DNA from: Acidobacteriota bacterium
GTDB lineage: Bacteria; Acidobacteriota; Terriglobia; Acidiferrales; UBA7541
NCBI GenBank assembly: GCA_013289955.1
Contig: JABCYZ010000025.1
Coordinates: 1-64,000 of the forward strand
DNA length: 64,000 bases
Reading direction: 5' to 3'
Below the pieces are notes generated by a model, which had not been told where the DNA came from, did no database searches, and was given only the letters and a program-made list of their open reading frames with translations. This document shows positions 37,498-45,307 of the stretch, piece by piece. The first letter of the stretch is position 1. Each line of letters begins with the position of its first letter. The translations under genes and the position numbers were made by a program.

Positions 37498-37908
37498 ATG
37501 GGCGGCAGCAATCCCTACATCGAAGAAGTCAAATACACGCCCGCCACGAAGAAATTCAAAGTGACATTTCTTCCCAGCGGCAAAACCATCGAGGTCGATC
37601 CGGCGAAAATTCCCTACGGCCACAACGGTCTTCCCGGCAGCATTCTCGACATCTCCGAAGGCATCAAAGCGGGCCTGGACCATGCTTGCGGCGGTGTGTG
37701 CGCCTGCTCCACGTGCCACGTCTTCGTGAAACAAGGCCTGGAATCCTGCAACGAGGCCACCGACGCCGAACTCGACGAACTCGACATGGCCCCCGGCATC
37801 ACCCAAAAATCCCGTCTCGGCTGCCAGACCGTGCCCGACGGCACCACGGATATCGTCGTGGAAATTCCGGAGTGGAACAAAAACTACGCCAAAGAAGCCG
37901 ATCACTGA
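37498..37908 (+). CDS. fdx: Adrenodoxin-type [2Fe-2S] ferredoxin
   Basis: A 136-residue ferredoxin of the isc operon. Cluster cysteines are in ACGGVCACSTCHVFV (C-x5-C-x2-C with an extra cysteine in between) and RLGCQTV. It supplies electrons for cluster assembly on IscU. It has an extended N-terminal part (GGSNPYIEEVKYTPATKKFKVTFLPSGKTIEVDP). Confidence 0.94.
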   Translation: MGGSNPYIEEVKYTPATKKFKVTFLPSGKTIEVDPAKIPYGHNGLPGSILDISEGIKAGLDHACGGVCACSTCHVFVKQGLESCNEATDAELDELDMAPGITQKSRLGCQTVPDGTTDIVVEIPEWNKNYAKEADH

Positions 37909-37993
37909 GTTCCGCGGGCTCAGACTCCAGTCCGGAGCTCTTTGACTGCTGATCACTCACGCGTAATATCGCACCCTTATCCAGGAGCCCTAC

Positions 37994-38212
37994 ATGCCGC
38001 CCACATTCGGCTGGGACCAAATCGAAGACATCGCCATCGGACTAACGGACAAATTCCCGGACACCGATCCGCTCACCGTCCGCTTCACGGACATGCACAA
38101 ATGGATCACCGAACTCCCCGGTTTTTCCGGCGACCCGGCGGCCTCGAACGAAAGCAAACTCGAAGCCATCCAAATGGCCTGGCACGAAGAATTCCTGGAC
38201 CGCCAGACGTAG
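37994..38212 (+). CDS. iscX: IscX (YfhJ) accessory protein
   Basis: A 72-residue acidic protein with the family pattern WDQIEDIAIGLTDKFPDTDPLTVRFTDMHKWITELPGF...ESKLEAIQMAWHEE. IscX binds IscS and may regulate iron or sulfur delivery. It is the last gene of the isc operon. Confidence 0.93.
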   Translation: MPPTFGWDQIEDIAIGLTDKFPDTDPLTVRFTDMHKWITELPGFSGDPAASNESKLEAIQMAWHEEFLDRQT

Positions 38213-38289
38213 CGAAACGAACGACAAAACAGCTGTGAAAATCGAGTAGTGATGGCATAATAGCGATCTATTCCGGGAGTGAGTTAGTT

Positions 38290-39075
38290 ATGAAGACAAT
38301 CACTCTTCCGCTGCTTGTGGCAGCTTTTTTCTCATTAAGTTCTCCTCTTTTCGCCCAAGCCCCACCGGCCTCGCAACACGCGCCCGACGGGGGCACCCGA
38401 GAAACGTTTGCCAGTATCACGATTCCCTCCATGCCTAAGGCGCCCTTCGCCGCGACCGTCAATACGGAATGGATCCGCCAACTGCCAGACGGTAACAGCA
38501 TCACTCTCATAAATCACAGAACCGTAGCCCGCGATTCCCTGGGCCGCATCTTCCAGGAACGCGCGTGGTTCGTTGCGAACGACGGCAAGCACGAGTCAAC
38601 CCCGTATCAGATTGAGATCAGCGATCCCGTATCCCACGAACGTTACGTTTGCAGAACTGCCGACCACGTCTGCCGCCTGGAACAGTTTTTCGCTCCTAAT
38701 TTTTCTGTCTCGCGCACAGCCGCTCCTTCCCCGGGCCCGTCTGGCGCTCCGACCATCGAGAATCTCGGTACACAAAACGTCTCCGGTCTTGAAACGATTG
38801 GCACCCGCGAGACAACTCTCGTCGAAACACAAACCATCGGCAACGAAGCCCCAATTCTGGAGAGGAAAGAATTCTGGTATTCCCCGCAGCTGGGCGTCAA
38901 TCTCATAACCAAGCGGCAGGACGCGCGGTTCGCCGCACAACAGAATTTTGAGGTCACCAACATCGCGTTGGGCGAGCCTGACGCGCAGCTCTTTGAAGTT
39001 CCAGCCGGCTACAAGGTGATCGACCTGCGAAAGCCACCGGAGATTTCTCCCAGGCAGGACACCTCTCAAAACTAA
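38290..39075 (+). CDS. Exported protein of unknown function
   Basis: A 261-residue protein with a signal peptide (MKTITLPLLVAAFFSLSSPLFAQA). The mature part has LPDGNSITLINHRTVARDSLGRIFQERAW, two cysteines in RYVCRTADHVCRLEQF that could form a disulfide, and a C-terminal part with WYSPQLGVNLITKRQDARFAAQQNFEVTNIALGEPDAQLFEVPAGYKVID. Similar exported proteins occur in Acidobacteriota, but no function is known to me. Confidence 0.75.
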   Translation: MKTITLPLLVAAFFSLSSPLFAQAPPASQHAPDGGTRETFASITIPSMPKAPFAATVNTEWIRQLPDGNSITLINHRTVARDSLGRIFQERAWFVANDGKHESTPYQIEISDPVSHERYVCRTADHVCRLEQFFAPNFSVSRTAAPSPGPSGAPTIENLGTQNVSGLETIGTRETTLVETQTIGNEAPILERKEFWYSPQLGVNLITKRQDARFAAQQNFEVTNIALGEPDAQLFEVPAGYKVIDLRKPPEISPRQDTSQN

Positions 39076-39139
39076 TCTTCTGCTTTGAGCGATTCCGCGG
39101 GGCGAAGGCTCGAGCAACCTTCGCCAGTCCCGCGCGCGC

Positions 39140-39168
39140 TTGTTCATTCTCCCGATTTCTCTTATTCT
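39140..39168 (+). promoter_or_regulatory. Sigma70-type promoter of tRNA-Glu
   Basis: TTGTTC (39140-39145) and TATTCT (39163-39168) with a 17-base spacer lie 27 bases before the tRNA 5' end, the right distance for a tRNA promoter. Confidence 0.6.
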
Positions 39169-39195
39169 AGATAGGTTCCACACTCCGCAAAATGT

Positions 39196-39270
39196 GGCGC
39201 TATGGTGCAACGGTTAGCACGCGGCCCTTTCAAGGCCGAAATACGGGTTCGATTCCCGTTAGCGCTACCA
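39196..39270 (+). tRNA. tRNA-Glu (anticodon UUC)
   Basis: The 75-base sequence folds into a full cloverleaf: acceptor GGCGCTA/TAGCGCT (first pair G-U), D-stem GTGC/GCAC, anticodon stem CGGCC/GGCCG with loop CTTTCAA (anticodon TTC), T-arm ACGGG-TTCGATT-CCCGT, discriminator A and an encoded CCA end. Confidence 0.97.
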
Positions 39271-39385
39271 GATCATCTTTCTCTCATGGATTGTCCGGGC
39301 TGTGCTATACGAGTCATCGATCCCGGCTATAATCGTGCAACTATTCCTAGGATCGAATAACGCCTCACGTCCATGAGGAGCCGCT

Positions 39386-39892
39386 TTGAGCTTCGCTGAA
39401 AAACATCTCATTCAGGGTGAAACGATCCAATATCAGACCAGGCTGCACTGGATCGTCATGCTTGGCCACGCCGGCCTCACGGCGTTTTTCGTCCTGGCGG
39501 GTGCCGCTCTTCTCGTATTTTCCTGGAACACTGGATACAGCGCCGATTGGAATTCCCATATTCTGGTTTGGCTGGCTCTCGCCGCGTTCCTTGTCGCCGT
39601 TATTCTTCTTGGAGTCGGCCTTATCAAGCGAAGCGCCACCGTAATGGTGCTCACCAACAAGAGAGTGATCGTAAAGACGGGCCTTGCGAGCCGCCGCACC
39701 ATCGAGCTGCTCCTATCGAGAATTGAAAGCATTGCCGTGGAAGAGCCCGCGATGGGCCGAGTCCTCGGCTACGGAACGGTCGTGATTCGCGGCACCGGCG
39801 GTACTCCTGAAATCTTCGAGAAAATTTCCCACCCGCTCGAATTCCGCGAACAGGTCCAGAGCCAGATCGCAAGCGGCCAAAAACAGACTTGA
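39386..39892 (+). CDS. PH-domain (bPH2) membrane protein, TTG start
   Basis: A 168-residue protein with two N-terminal transmembrane helices (about 24-46 and 58-80) followed by a bacterial PH-like domain (VMVLTNKRVIVKTGLASRRTIELLLSRIESIAVEEPAMGRVLGYGTVVIRGTGGTPEIFEKI). Function is unknown for this type. TTG at 39386 follows GAGGAG by 5 bases, which supports this start. Confidence 0.88.
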   Translation: MSFAEKHLIQGETIQYQTRLHWIVMLGHAGLTAFFVLAGAALLVFSWNTGYSADWNSHILVWLALAAFLVAVILLGVGLIKRSATVMVLTNKRVIVKTGLASRRTIELLLSRIESIAVEEPAMGRVLGYGTVVIRGTGGTPEIFEKISHPLEFREQVQSQIASGQKQT

Positions 39893-39978
39893 TCCGAATC
39901 CTCTCGTAGGACCAACCCGTTTGGATTTGTTCGTCGGGGCAGAGTAAACTGAACTCTGTACCCTCTCGGAGGCCAGCC

Positions 39979-40725
39979 ATGGCGGGTCTATTGCGTACGT
40001 CCAATCCAGCTCTAAACGAAAGAGCGTTCAAAGGCCAAGTGGCCGTCGGCGATCTGATGACCTTGCAAGGCACCGTCAATAAGACGGGTTTGCTTTTGCT
40101 CTGCGTTGTCGCGACCGCTGCCTGGACCTGGGGCCTTTCACACTCGAACACGCCGGAGGCCGTCTACCCGTGGATGATCGGTGGCTTCCTCGGCGGCTTC
40201 GTCGTCGCGCTTGTGACCATTTTCAGGAAAACCTGGTCCCCGTTCACCGCCCCCATGTACGCCCTCCTCGAAGGACTCGCCCTCGGCGGCATCTCCGCCT
40301 TCTTCGAGAAAATGTATCCCGGTGTCGCCATCCAGGCCGTAGGCCTCACGCTCGGCACGCTCTTCGTAATGCTTCTCGCCTACAAGACCGGCATGATCCG
40401 CGCCACCCAAGGTTTCAAGATTGGCGTGATCGCAGCCACTGGCGGCATCGCCGTTTTTTACTTGGTTGAGATGGTTCTTGGCTTCTTCTTTCACATCCAG
40501 GTTCCCGCCATAAACGGCAGCGGCCCGTGGGGCATCGCTTTCAGCCTCTTCGTCGTCGTCATCGCCGCTCTGAACCTCGTACTCGATTTCAACATGATCG
40601 AAACCGGCGTTAGCGGCGGCGCACCCAAGTACATGGAGTGGTACGGCGCCTTCGGCCTTATGGTCACGCTGATTTGGCTTTATCTGGAAATCTTGCGACT
40701 GCTCGGCAAAGCGCGGCGACGGTAG
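39979..40725 (+). CDS. Bax inhibitor-1/YccA-like membrane protein
   Basis: A 248-residue protein with about seven transmembrane helices, beginning MAGLLRTSNPALNERAFKGQ, a typical opening of the BaxI_1-type bacterial branch. APMYALLEGLALGGISAFFEKMYPGVAIQAVGLTLGT and DFNMIETGVSGGAPKYMEWYGAFGLMVTLIWLYLEILRLL also match. Bacterial members may be ion channels or membrane stress proteins; the role here is unknown. Confidence 0.92.
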   Translation: MAGLLRTSNPALNERAFKGQVAVGDLMTLQGTVNKTGLLLLCVVATAAWTWGLSHSNTPEAVYPWMIGGFLGGFVVALVTIFRKTWSPFTAPMYALLEGLALGGISAFFEKMYPGVAIQAVGLTLGTLFVMLLAYKTGMIRATQGFKIGVIAATGGIAVFYLVEMVLGFFFHIQVPAINGSGPWGIAFSLFVVVIAALNLVLDFNMIETGVSGGAPKYMEWYGAFGLMVTLIWLYLEILRLLGKARRR

Positions 40726-40790
40726 CGGACCACAGGCCCCAGCAAGACCCGCCAGCAAAGCGAATCGTCGGGGACCACGGCTAGTCCCGG

Positions 40791-43139
40791 CTAGAAATTT
40801 GTCTGTAAGCGAACAGCGTAACTTCGCGGCGGCCCAATCGCGTTTCCCGAAAAAAGGCCTGCGAAATCAATCACATTGAGCCGGTTGTTCAGATTCGCCG
40901 CATCGAACTGCATCCTCACGGCCAGTCTTTCTGTCTTCCAAAGCTCCGCGCCGAGCGACGCGTCCATCGAAAACGACGGCCGCACCCGCCCCTTATCGAA
41001 GTTCACGCGGCTCACGACGGCCGGCCCATACTGGGCAAGCGCCAGCGCCCGATCGCCGGAAAATTCAAAGGGCAATCCGGATCCGTACTCTCCGCCGATG
41101 CCTCCCCACAAGCGCTTTGTGAATTCGTAGCGCACGCGGGTCCGAACGGTATTCCGTTGGTCCTGCGAATCCCAAAAACGGCCGGTCCGCTGGCTCAAGG
41201 CGTTGCTTGCGTCGTCGCCCAGAAAAAGGCCGCCGGTCACCGGCAGGTAGGCCGATCCCACAATGTAGGAATAACTCAGAAAGCCGCTGAAGCGATTCCA
41301 GTGAGGGAGTTCCAGCTTTCCCTCCGCTCCGTAGATGTATGCCTTCAGGAACGCGATCGGAAAGCTTACTGCCGTGCTCAGCAGTTGATCGTCGTCCGCG
41401 TAGTTGTTCACGCGGCGATCGAAAACATTTGCGTCAAATCTCAGCTGGCCAAAGAAGTCCTTGGTCAGTCCGGCCTCATAATAATTTCCATGAGAGGGCT
41501 CGACCGGCAGCCGCAGCACCAGTGGATCGAGAGATGTCACGGCGGGCGAGCTGGATACCAGGATATTTTCGAACGAGGGCGTTTGGAAAATCCTGTCATA
41601 GGATGCATGTAAAACGATGCCAAGGCCTGGAATGTAGCGCCCCACGCTCAGTCGCGGGCTCACGGCGTTCTGATTCACCAGCAATTGATAGTGATCCCAG
41701 CGCAGTCCGGCGTTGACCGTCCAGTTCCCCAGGCGAATCTGGTCCTCGAGAAACGCAGCTTGCTCGAGGTCCGGCTTACTGCCGATAAAACTGAACGCAG
41801 GGGGCGTGCCAGGATCGAATTGCGTGAAGTCCGTAATCACGTCGCTGAAATTCTCATGCAAGAACGTCGAATCGGATTCGACGCCGGCTTTCCACTCTTG
41901 CCTGCCGTGATGCACCGAAACCGTTCCCTTGAAATATCCTTCGCGAAAATAGTTGTGCTGGAAGGCGATGACAGGCGTGGAATACGGGTTGGAATAAAGA
42001 TCGTTCGAGTTTTCGCGAACCATCCCGCGGAAATCAGCGACGACATTTGGCGAAAAAATGTGCTCATAGGAAACGATTCCCATCGTTTCGAAATTGTCCG
42101 CGTTCTGAAGCTGTGCCCCGAGTGGCTGTGTCGGATCCAGGGGATCCGCGTGAGGAGTCTGCTGCACCTGTTCGTTAGGGATTTCATACCGTGAGAGTTC
42201 GCGGCGAACTGAAAGCGTCAGCCGGTCCCGGCTGCTCAAATCTCTTTCGTATCGGACAAAAAAATCACCCGTGGTGCCCGTGTTCGTGAAGTTCTCCGGC
42301 ACCACCGGATTCAGGTAATGACTGGTCATGTCTCCGCTGCCGCTGACGCTCAGCGTATTCTTTCCCCAGACGTACTGGCCCATCAGATAGGAGCCAGCCG
42401 TGTCAAAGCTTCCTCCGGACAGGACGGCTTCGCCGTGAAAGCCGTCCCGCGTGTCTCTCGCTGTATTCACTTCCACTACCCCGCCCATCTTCCGCCCGTA
42501 TTCCGCGGGAAATGTTGCGGTGTAAATGCTCATGGACGCGAGGTCATCCGCCTCGATTTCCGGCCCAAAGCTCGGTGATCGATTGTCGGTCAGCGGAATT
42601 CCATCCACGACAAATTGCGTTTGATATTCCGACCCGCGCGGATGCAGTACGGCATTCCCCTCATACAGCCAGCCGGGCTGAGAATTCACCAAATCCTGCA
42701 ACGACCGTCCAGGAAGCGAGCCCACGCGGTTTTCAATCGTGTCTGTGCCTATGCGATGAATCGTTCCGGTGCGGTAGGGATCGATGAGCGTATCTGAATC
42801 CTTGACCACCACGGTGTCGCTCGCTGTGGCGAGGCTGAGCCTGGCCGTGAACGCCAATGGAATCGCGGAACGAATCTCGAGGGAATCCGTGAACGCTCTG
42901 AACCCGGAATGCTCGACCCGCAGCCGGTAGACTCCAAATGGCAATCGCTTTGCCACAAGATTTCCGGCGTCATCGGTCTCGAACCTTTCTTCGAACTGGT
43001 TCGCCTCGCACACCAGCTCGACCGAGCTTCTCGTCCCGAGGCCGGAGGGATCCGTCACACTCAGGCGCAGTTCACCTGTATTGCTCTGCCCAAAGAGCGG
43101 AGAGACGCATGCCAAAAACAGCAATAGAAATCGCTTCAT
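40791..43139 (-). CDS. TonB-dependent receptor with carboxypeptidase-regulatory domain
   Basis: A 782-residue outer membrane receptor: signal peptide (MKRFLLLFLACVSPLFGQ), CarboxypepD_reg-like domain (about 23-105, TGELRLSVTDPSGLGTRSSVELVCE), plug (about 130-235, LPGRSLQDLVNSQPGWLYEGNAVLHPRGSEYQTQFVVDGIPLTDNRSPSF) and beta-barrel ending in YAVRLQTNF with a C-terminal Phe. The ORF reaches 43262, but the signal peptide starts at 43139. Substrate unknown. Confidence 0.93.
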   Translation of the reverse strand: MKRFLLLFLACVSPLFGQSNTGELRLSVTDPSGLGTRSSVELVCEANQFEERFETDDAGNLVAKRLPFGVYRLRVEHSGFRAFTDSLEIRSAIPLAFTARLSLATASDTVVVKDSDTLIDPYRTGTIHRIGTDTIENRVGSLPGRSLQDLVNSQPGWLYEGNAVLHPRGSEYQTQFVVDGIPLTDNRSPSFGPEIEADDLASMSIYTATFPAEYGRKMGGVVEVNTARDTRDGFHGEAVLSGGSFDTAGSYLMGQYVWGKNTLSVSGSGDMTSHYLNPVVPENFTNTGTTGDFFVRYERDLSSRDRLTLSVRRELSRYEIPNEQVQQTPHADPLDPTQPLGAQLQNADNFETMGIVSYEHIFSPNVVADFRGMVRENSNDLYSNPYSTPVIAFQHNYFREGYFKGTVSVHHGRQEWKAGVESDSTFLHENFSDVITDFTQFDPGTPPAFSFIGSKPDLEQAAFLEDQIRLGNWTVNAGLRWDHYQLLVNQNAVSPRLSVGRYIPGLGIVLHASYDRIFQTPSFENILVSSSPAVTSLDPLVLRLPVEPSHGNYYEAGLTKDFFGQLRFDANVFDRRVNNYADDDQLLSTAVSFPIAFLKAYIYGAEGKLELPHWNRFSGFLSYSYIVGSAYLPVTGGLFLGDDASNALSQRTGRFWDSQDQRNTVRTRVRYEFTKRLWGGIGGEYGSGLPFEFSGDRALALAQYGPAVVSRVNFDKGRVRPSFSMDASLGAELWKTERLAVRMQFDAANLNNRLNVIDFAGLFSGNAIGPPRSYAVRLQTNF

Positions 43140-43448
43140 TGGCGATTGGCCCCGATGAAAAAGTTGTAGTCGCGCTGCGCCAGATGCTTGGGCAATCGAA
43201 GTCCCTATCAGCCCTATCAGGATGTTACTTCCCCGGTCGACGGGCGACGAAGATAAATCCAATGGAGGCGCTCAGGGACGAGTAGTCTCTGGTGGTTTCT
43301 CCCCGATCCGCCACGAATGGGACGATTATCGGAGACTACGCCACCAGATCAACCTGGGTCTCTACCGAAGCTCTCGCGGGCCCTCCCGTCGCTTGCCGCT
43401 TCCGCCCACTTTCGGCAGAATACCAGCCTGCCATCCAGGGAATGCAAA
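43140..43448. other. Divergent intergenic region, TonB receptor / DUF488 operon
   Basis: These 309 bases should hold promoters for both directions. Upstream in-frame extensions of both genes cross it but lack family similarity. No clear promoter pair or operator was identified. Confidence 0.35.
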
Positions 43449-44084
43449 GTGCCGCCTCCACATACCACTCCGGGCGCGATCTTCACCATCGGCCACTCAA
43501 ATCTCGACTTGGAGGATTTCGTTGCCGTCCTTGCCGGCCGCGGCGTCCATACCGTCTGCGACGTGCGCAGCCGCCCCGGCAGCTACCGCTTTCCCCAGTT
43601 CAATCGCGAATCGCTGGAGGCCTGTCTCGCTGCCTCAAAAATTCAATATGAATTTCTCGGCGAGGCTCTCGGCGGACGCCCTTCCGACCCGCGCGCCTAC
43701 CACTCGGACGGCATTGTAAATTACGAAGAGCGCCGCAAGGCCGCGGATTTTAGGGCCGGGGTGGATCGTGCGTTAGAGTTGGCCCGCGCCTCCAATATCG
43801 TTCTGATGTGCGCCGAGGAAGATCCCCTCGAATGTCATCGCTTCCTGATGGTCTGCCCCGCGCTGCTCGATCGCGGCGTTACGCCCGTGCACATTCGCCG
43901 TGGAGGTGCGCTGGAATCGCAGCGCGAAGCCGAAGACCTCCTTCTCAAATTGCATGACCTTACTGCTTTCGACAGCGGCTCTCTGTTCGTCTCGGAGCGC
44001 GATGCGGCCATCAGGGATGCGCTCCGCCTCCAGGCCAAGGAGTTTGCCTTCCGCGCGTCTCCGGAAGCCATTGAGTACTTCTGA
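43449..44084 (+). CDS. DUF488 protein, first copy
   Basis: A 211-residue DUF488 protein: FTIGHSNLDLEDFVAVLAGRGVHTVCDVRSRPGSYRFPQFNRESLEACLAASKIQYEFLGEALGGRP at the start and the conserved LMCAEEDPLECHRFLMVCPALLDRG motif (C-x-E...CHR). The tail from about 155 is extra. Biochemistry of DUF488 is not established; the invariant Cys-Glu-Cys-His-Arg set suggests an enzyme or metal site. The GTG at 43449 follows AGGGAA by 6 bases. It leads a four-gene overlapping operon. Confidence 0.85.
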   Translation: MPPPHTTPGAIFTIGHSNLDLEDFVAVLAGRGVHTVCDVRSRPGSYRFPQFNRESLEACLAASKIQYEFLGEALGGRPSDPRAYHSDGIVNYEERRKAADFRAGVDRALELARASNIVLMCAEEDPLECHRFLMVCPALLDRGVTPVHIRRGGALESQREAEDLLLKLHDLTAFDSGSLFVSERDAAIRDALRLQAKEFAFRASPEAIEYF

Positions 44085-44087
44085 TCT

Positions 44088-44597
44088 ATGGAATTTCTCC
44101 TTTGCACGATCGGATTCGCGGGAAAAACTGCCGAAGAGTTTTTCCGCCTCCTCAAGCAAGCCCAGGTGGAAAAGCTCATCGATATTCGGCTCAACCGGGG
44201 CGGCCAGCTTTCTGGTTTCGCCAAGCATCCGGACCTTGCATTTTTTCTGCAGAAGGTCGCCGGCATCGATTATTCCCACGAGCCGCAGCTTGCTCCGACC
44301 TCCGGCCTGCTCGACGCCTATCGCGACTCGCGGGATTGGGCTGCTTACGAAACTGGATTTCTGGGCTTAATGCGAGATCGCGGGGTCCCAGAAGCTTTCG
44401 ATGCGGGCATGTGGCCCGAACGAGCGGCGCTCCTTTGTTCCGAACCCGGTCCCGAGAAATGTCATCGTCGCCTCGCCGCCGATCTCCTTGCCGCGCATTG
44501 GCGGGAGCAAGGCCACAGCGTCGAGATTCGCCATCTCATCGGCGCCCGCGTGAAGCCTTCCAGACCGCCCCGCGCCAAGCCGAAATCCGCGCCATGA
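44088..44597 (+). CDS. DUF488 protein, second copy
   Basis: A 169-residue DUF488 protein with its own family start (FLLCTIGFAGKTAEEFFRLLKQAQVEKLIDIRLNRGGQLSGFAKHPDLAFFLQKVAGIDYSHEPQLAPT) and motif LLCSEPGPEKCHRRLAADLLAAHW. It differs greatly from the first copy, so the pair may form a heterodimer or handle two substrates (inference). It starts 3 bases after the first copy stops and ends in an ATGA overlap with the next gene. Confidence 0.87.
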   Translation: MEFLLCTIGFAGKTAEEFFRLLKQAQVEKLIDIRLNRGGQLSGFAKHPDLAFFLQKVAGIDYSHEPQLAPTSGLLDAYRDSRDWAAYETGFLGLMRDRGVPEAFDAGMWPERAALLCSEPGPEKCHRRLAADLLAAHWREQGHSVEIRHLIGARVKPSRPPRAKPKSAP

Positions 44598-45307
44598 CCC
44601 GGCTGCTCATCACCGAAATCACCCGCATGGGGCCGGCCTTCTGCGTCATAGGACTACAGCGTGAAAGCGGCAGAATTCGTTCCGTTCGTCCCGTTACCTC
44701 GACCGCCAACAGCTGGCTGCATTTCCCCTATCGCCGAGGGGACGTGCTGCGATGCGATCTCTCCCCTTTCTCCGGTGCCAAGCCGCACATCGAAGATCGT
44801 GTTACGGCGCATGGCTTTCAGAAAGAATTGGCTGTTCCCGAACCGGGGGTCGTTGCTTTTCTGCGCAGGGCGGAAATCGCGGGCTCTCTGGCCGATCTTT
44901 TCGGCTGCGCCATTCATGAAAACAGGAACGGCGGCGGACTGCATGCCAAGCCTCTCGAGCCGGTGCGTTCGATTTGCGGAACCGAGACCAAAAATCTTCG
45001 CTTCGAGCTTTGCGCAAACGAACCTCGCGCTACTCTGGTTCTTTCTTCGGGCGAGGTCTTGCGCGATCTTCCCGTCGTCGACCGCGATTGGCGCGGCTTT
45101 ATCGATGCCGCCCTGGCTGAGGCGAGAGGCGCGAATCGCGTTCATCGCCTCGAGCGCTTCCTGAACTCCCAATTCCATGACAAGGTCCTCTCTTGCCCGC
45201 ACCACTTCCTCCGTCTCGGACTTACTCGGCCTTATCATGATCTCTGCTGGCTTATGCTGGACACCTTGTTCCCGCTGCCTAAACAGGAATGGCTCGAGGA
45301 GTTTTGA
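44594..45307 (+). CDS. Dual-OB-fold-like protein paired with DUF488
   Basis: A 237-residue protein: TRLLITEITRMGPAFCVIGLQRESGRIRSVRPVT...WLHFPYRRGDVLRCDLSPFSGAKPHIEDRV, then a middle region and a C-terminal part SQFHDKVLSCPHHFLRLGLTRPYHDLCWLMLDTLFP with histidines and cysteines. The pattern resembles the dual-OB (DuOB) family seen beside DUF488 genes, recognised here from memory only. OB folds suggest nucleic acid binding. The ATG overlaps the upstream stop (ATGA) and the stop overlaps the next start (TGATG). The upstream ORF extension to 44102 is a shadow. Confidence 0.65.
   Translation: MTRLLITEITRMGPAFCVIGLQRESGRIRSVRPVTSTANSWLHFPYRRGDVLRCDLSPFSGAKPHIEDRVTAHGFQKELAVPEPGVVAFLRRAEIAGSLADLFGCAIHENRNGGGLHAKPLEPVRSICGTETKNLRFELCANEPRATLVLSSGEVLRDLPVVDRDWRGFIDAALAEARGANRVHRLERFLNSQFHDKVLSCPHHFLRLGLTRPYHDLCWLMLDTLFPLPKQEWLEEF

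Noticed and set aside
39328-39333. Perfect TATAAT before the PH-domain gene
   Set aside because: No -35 element at 16-18 bases. Kept out as a feature, though it may work with an activator.
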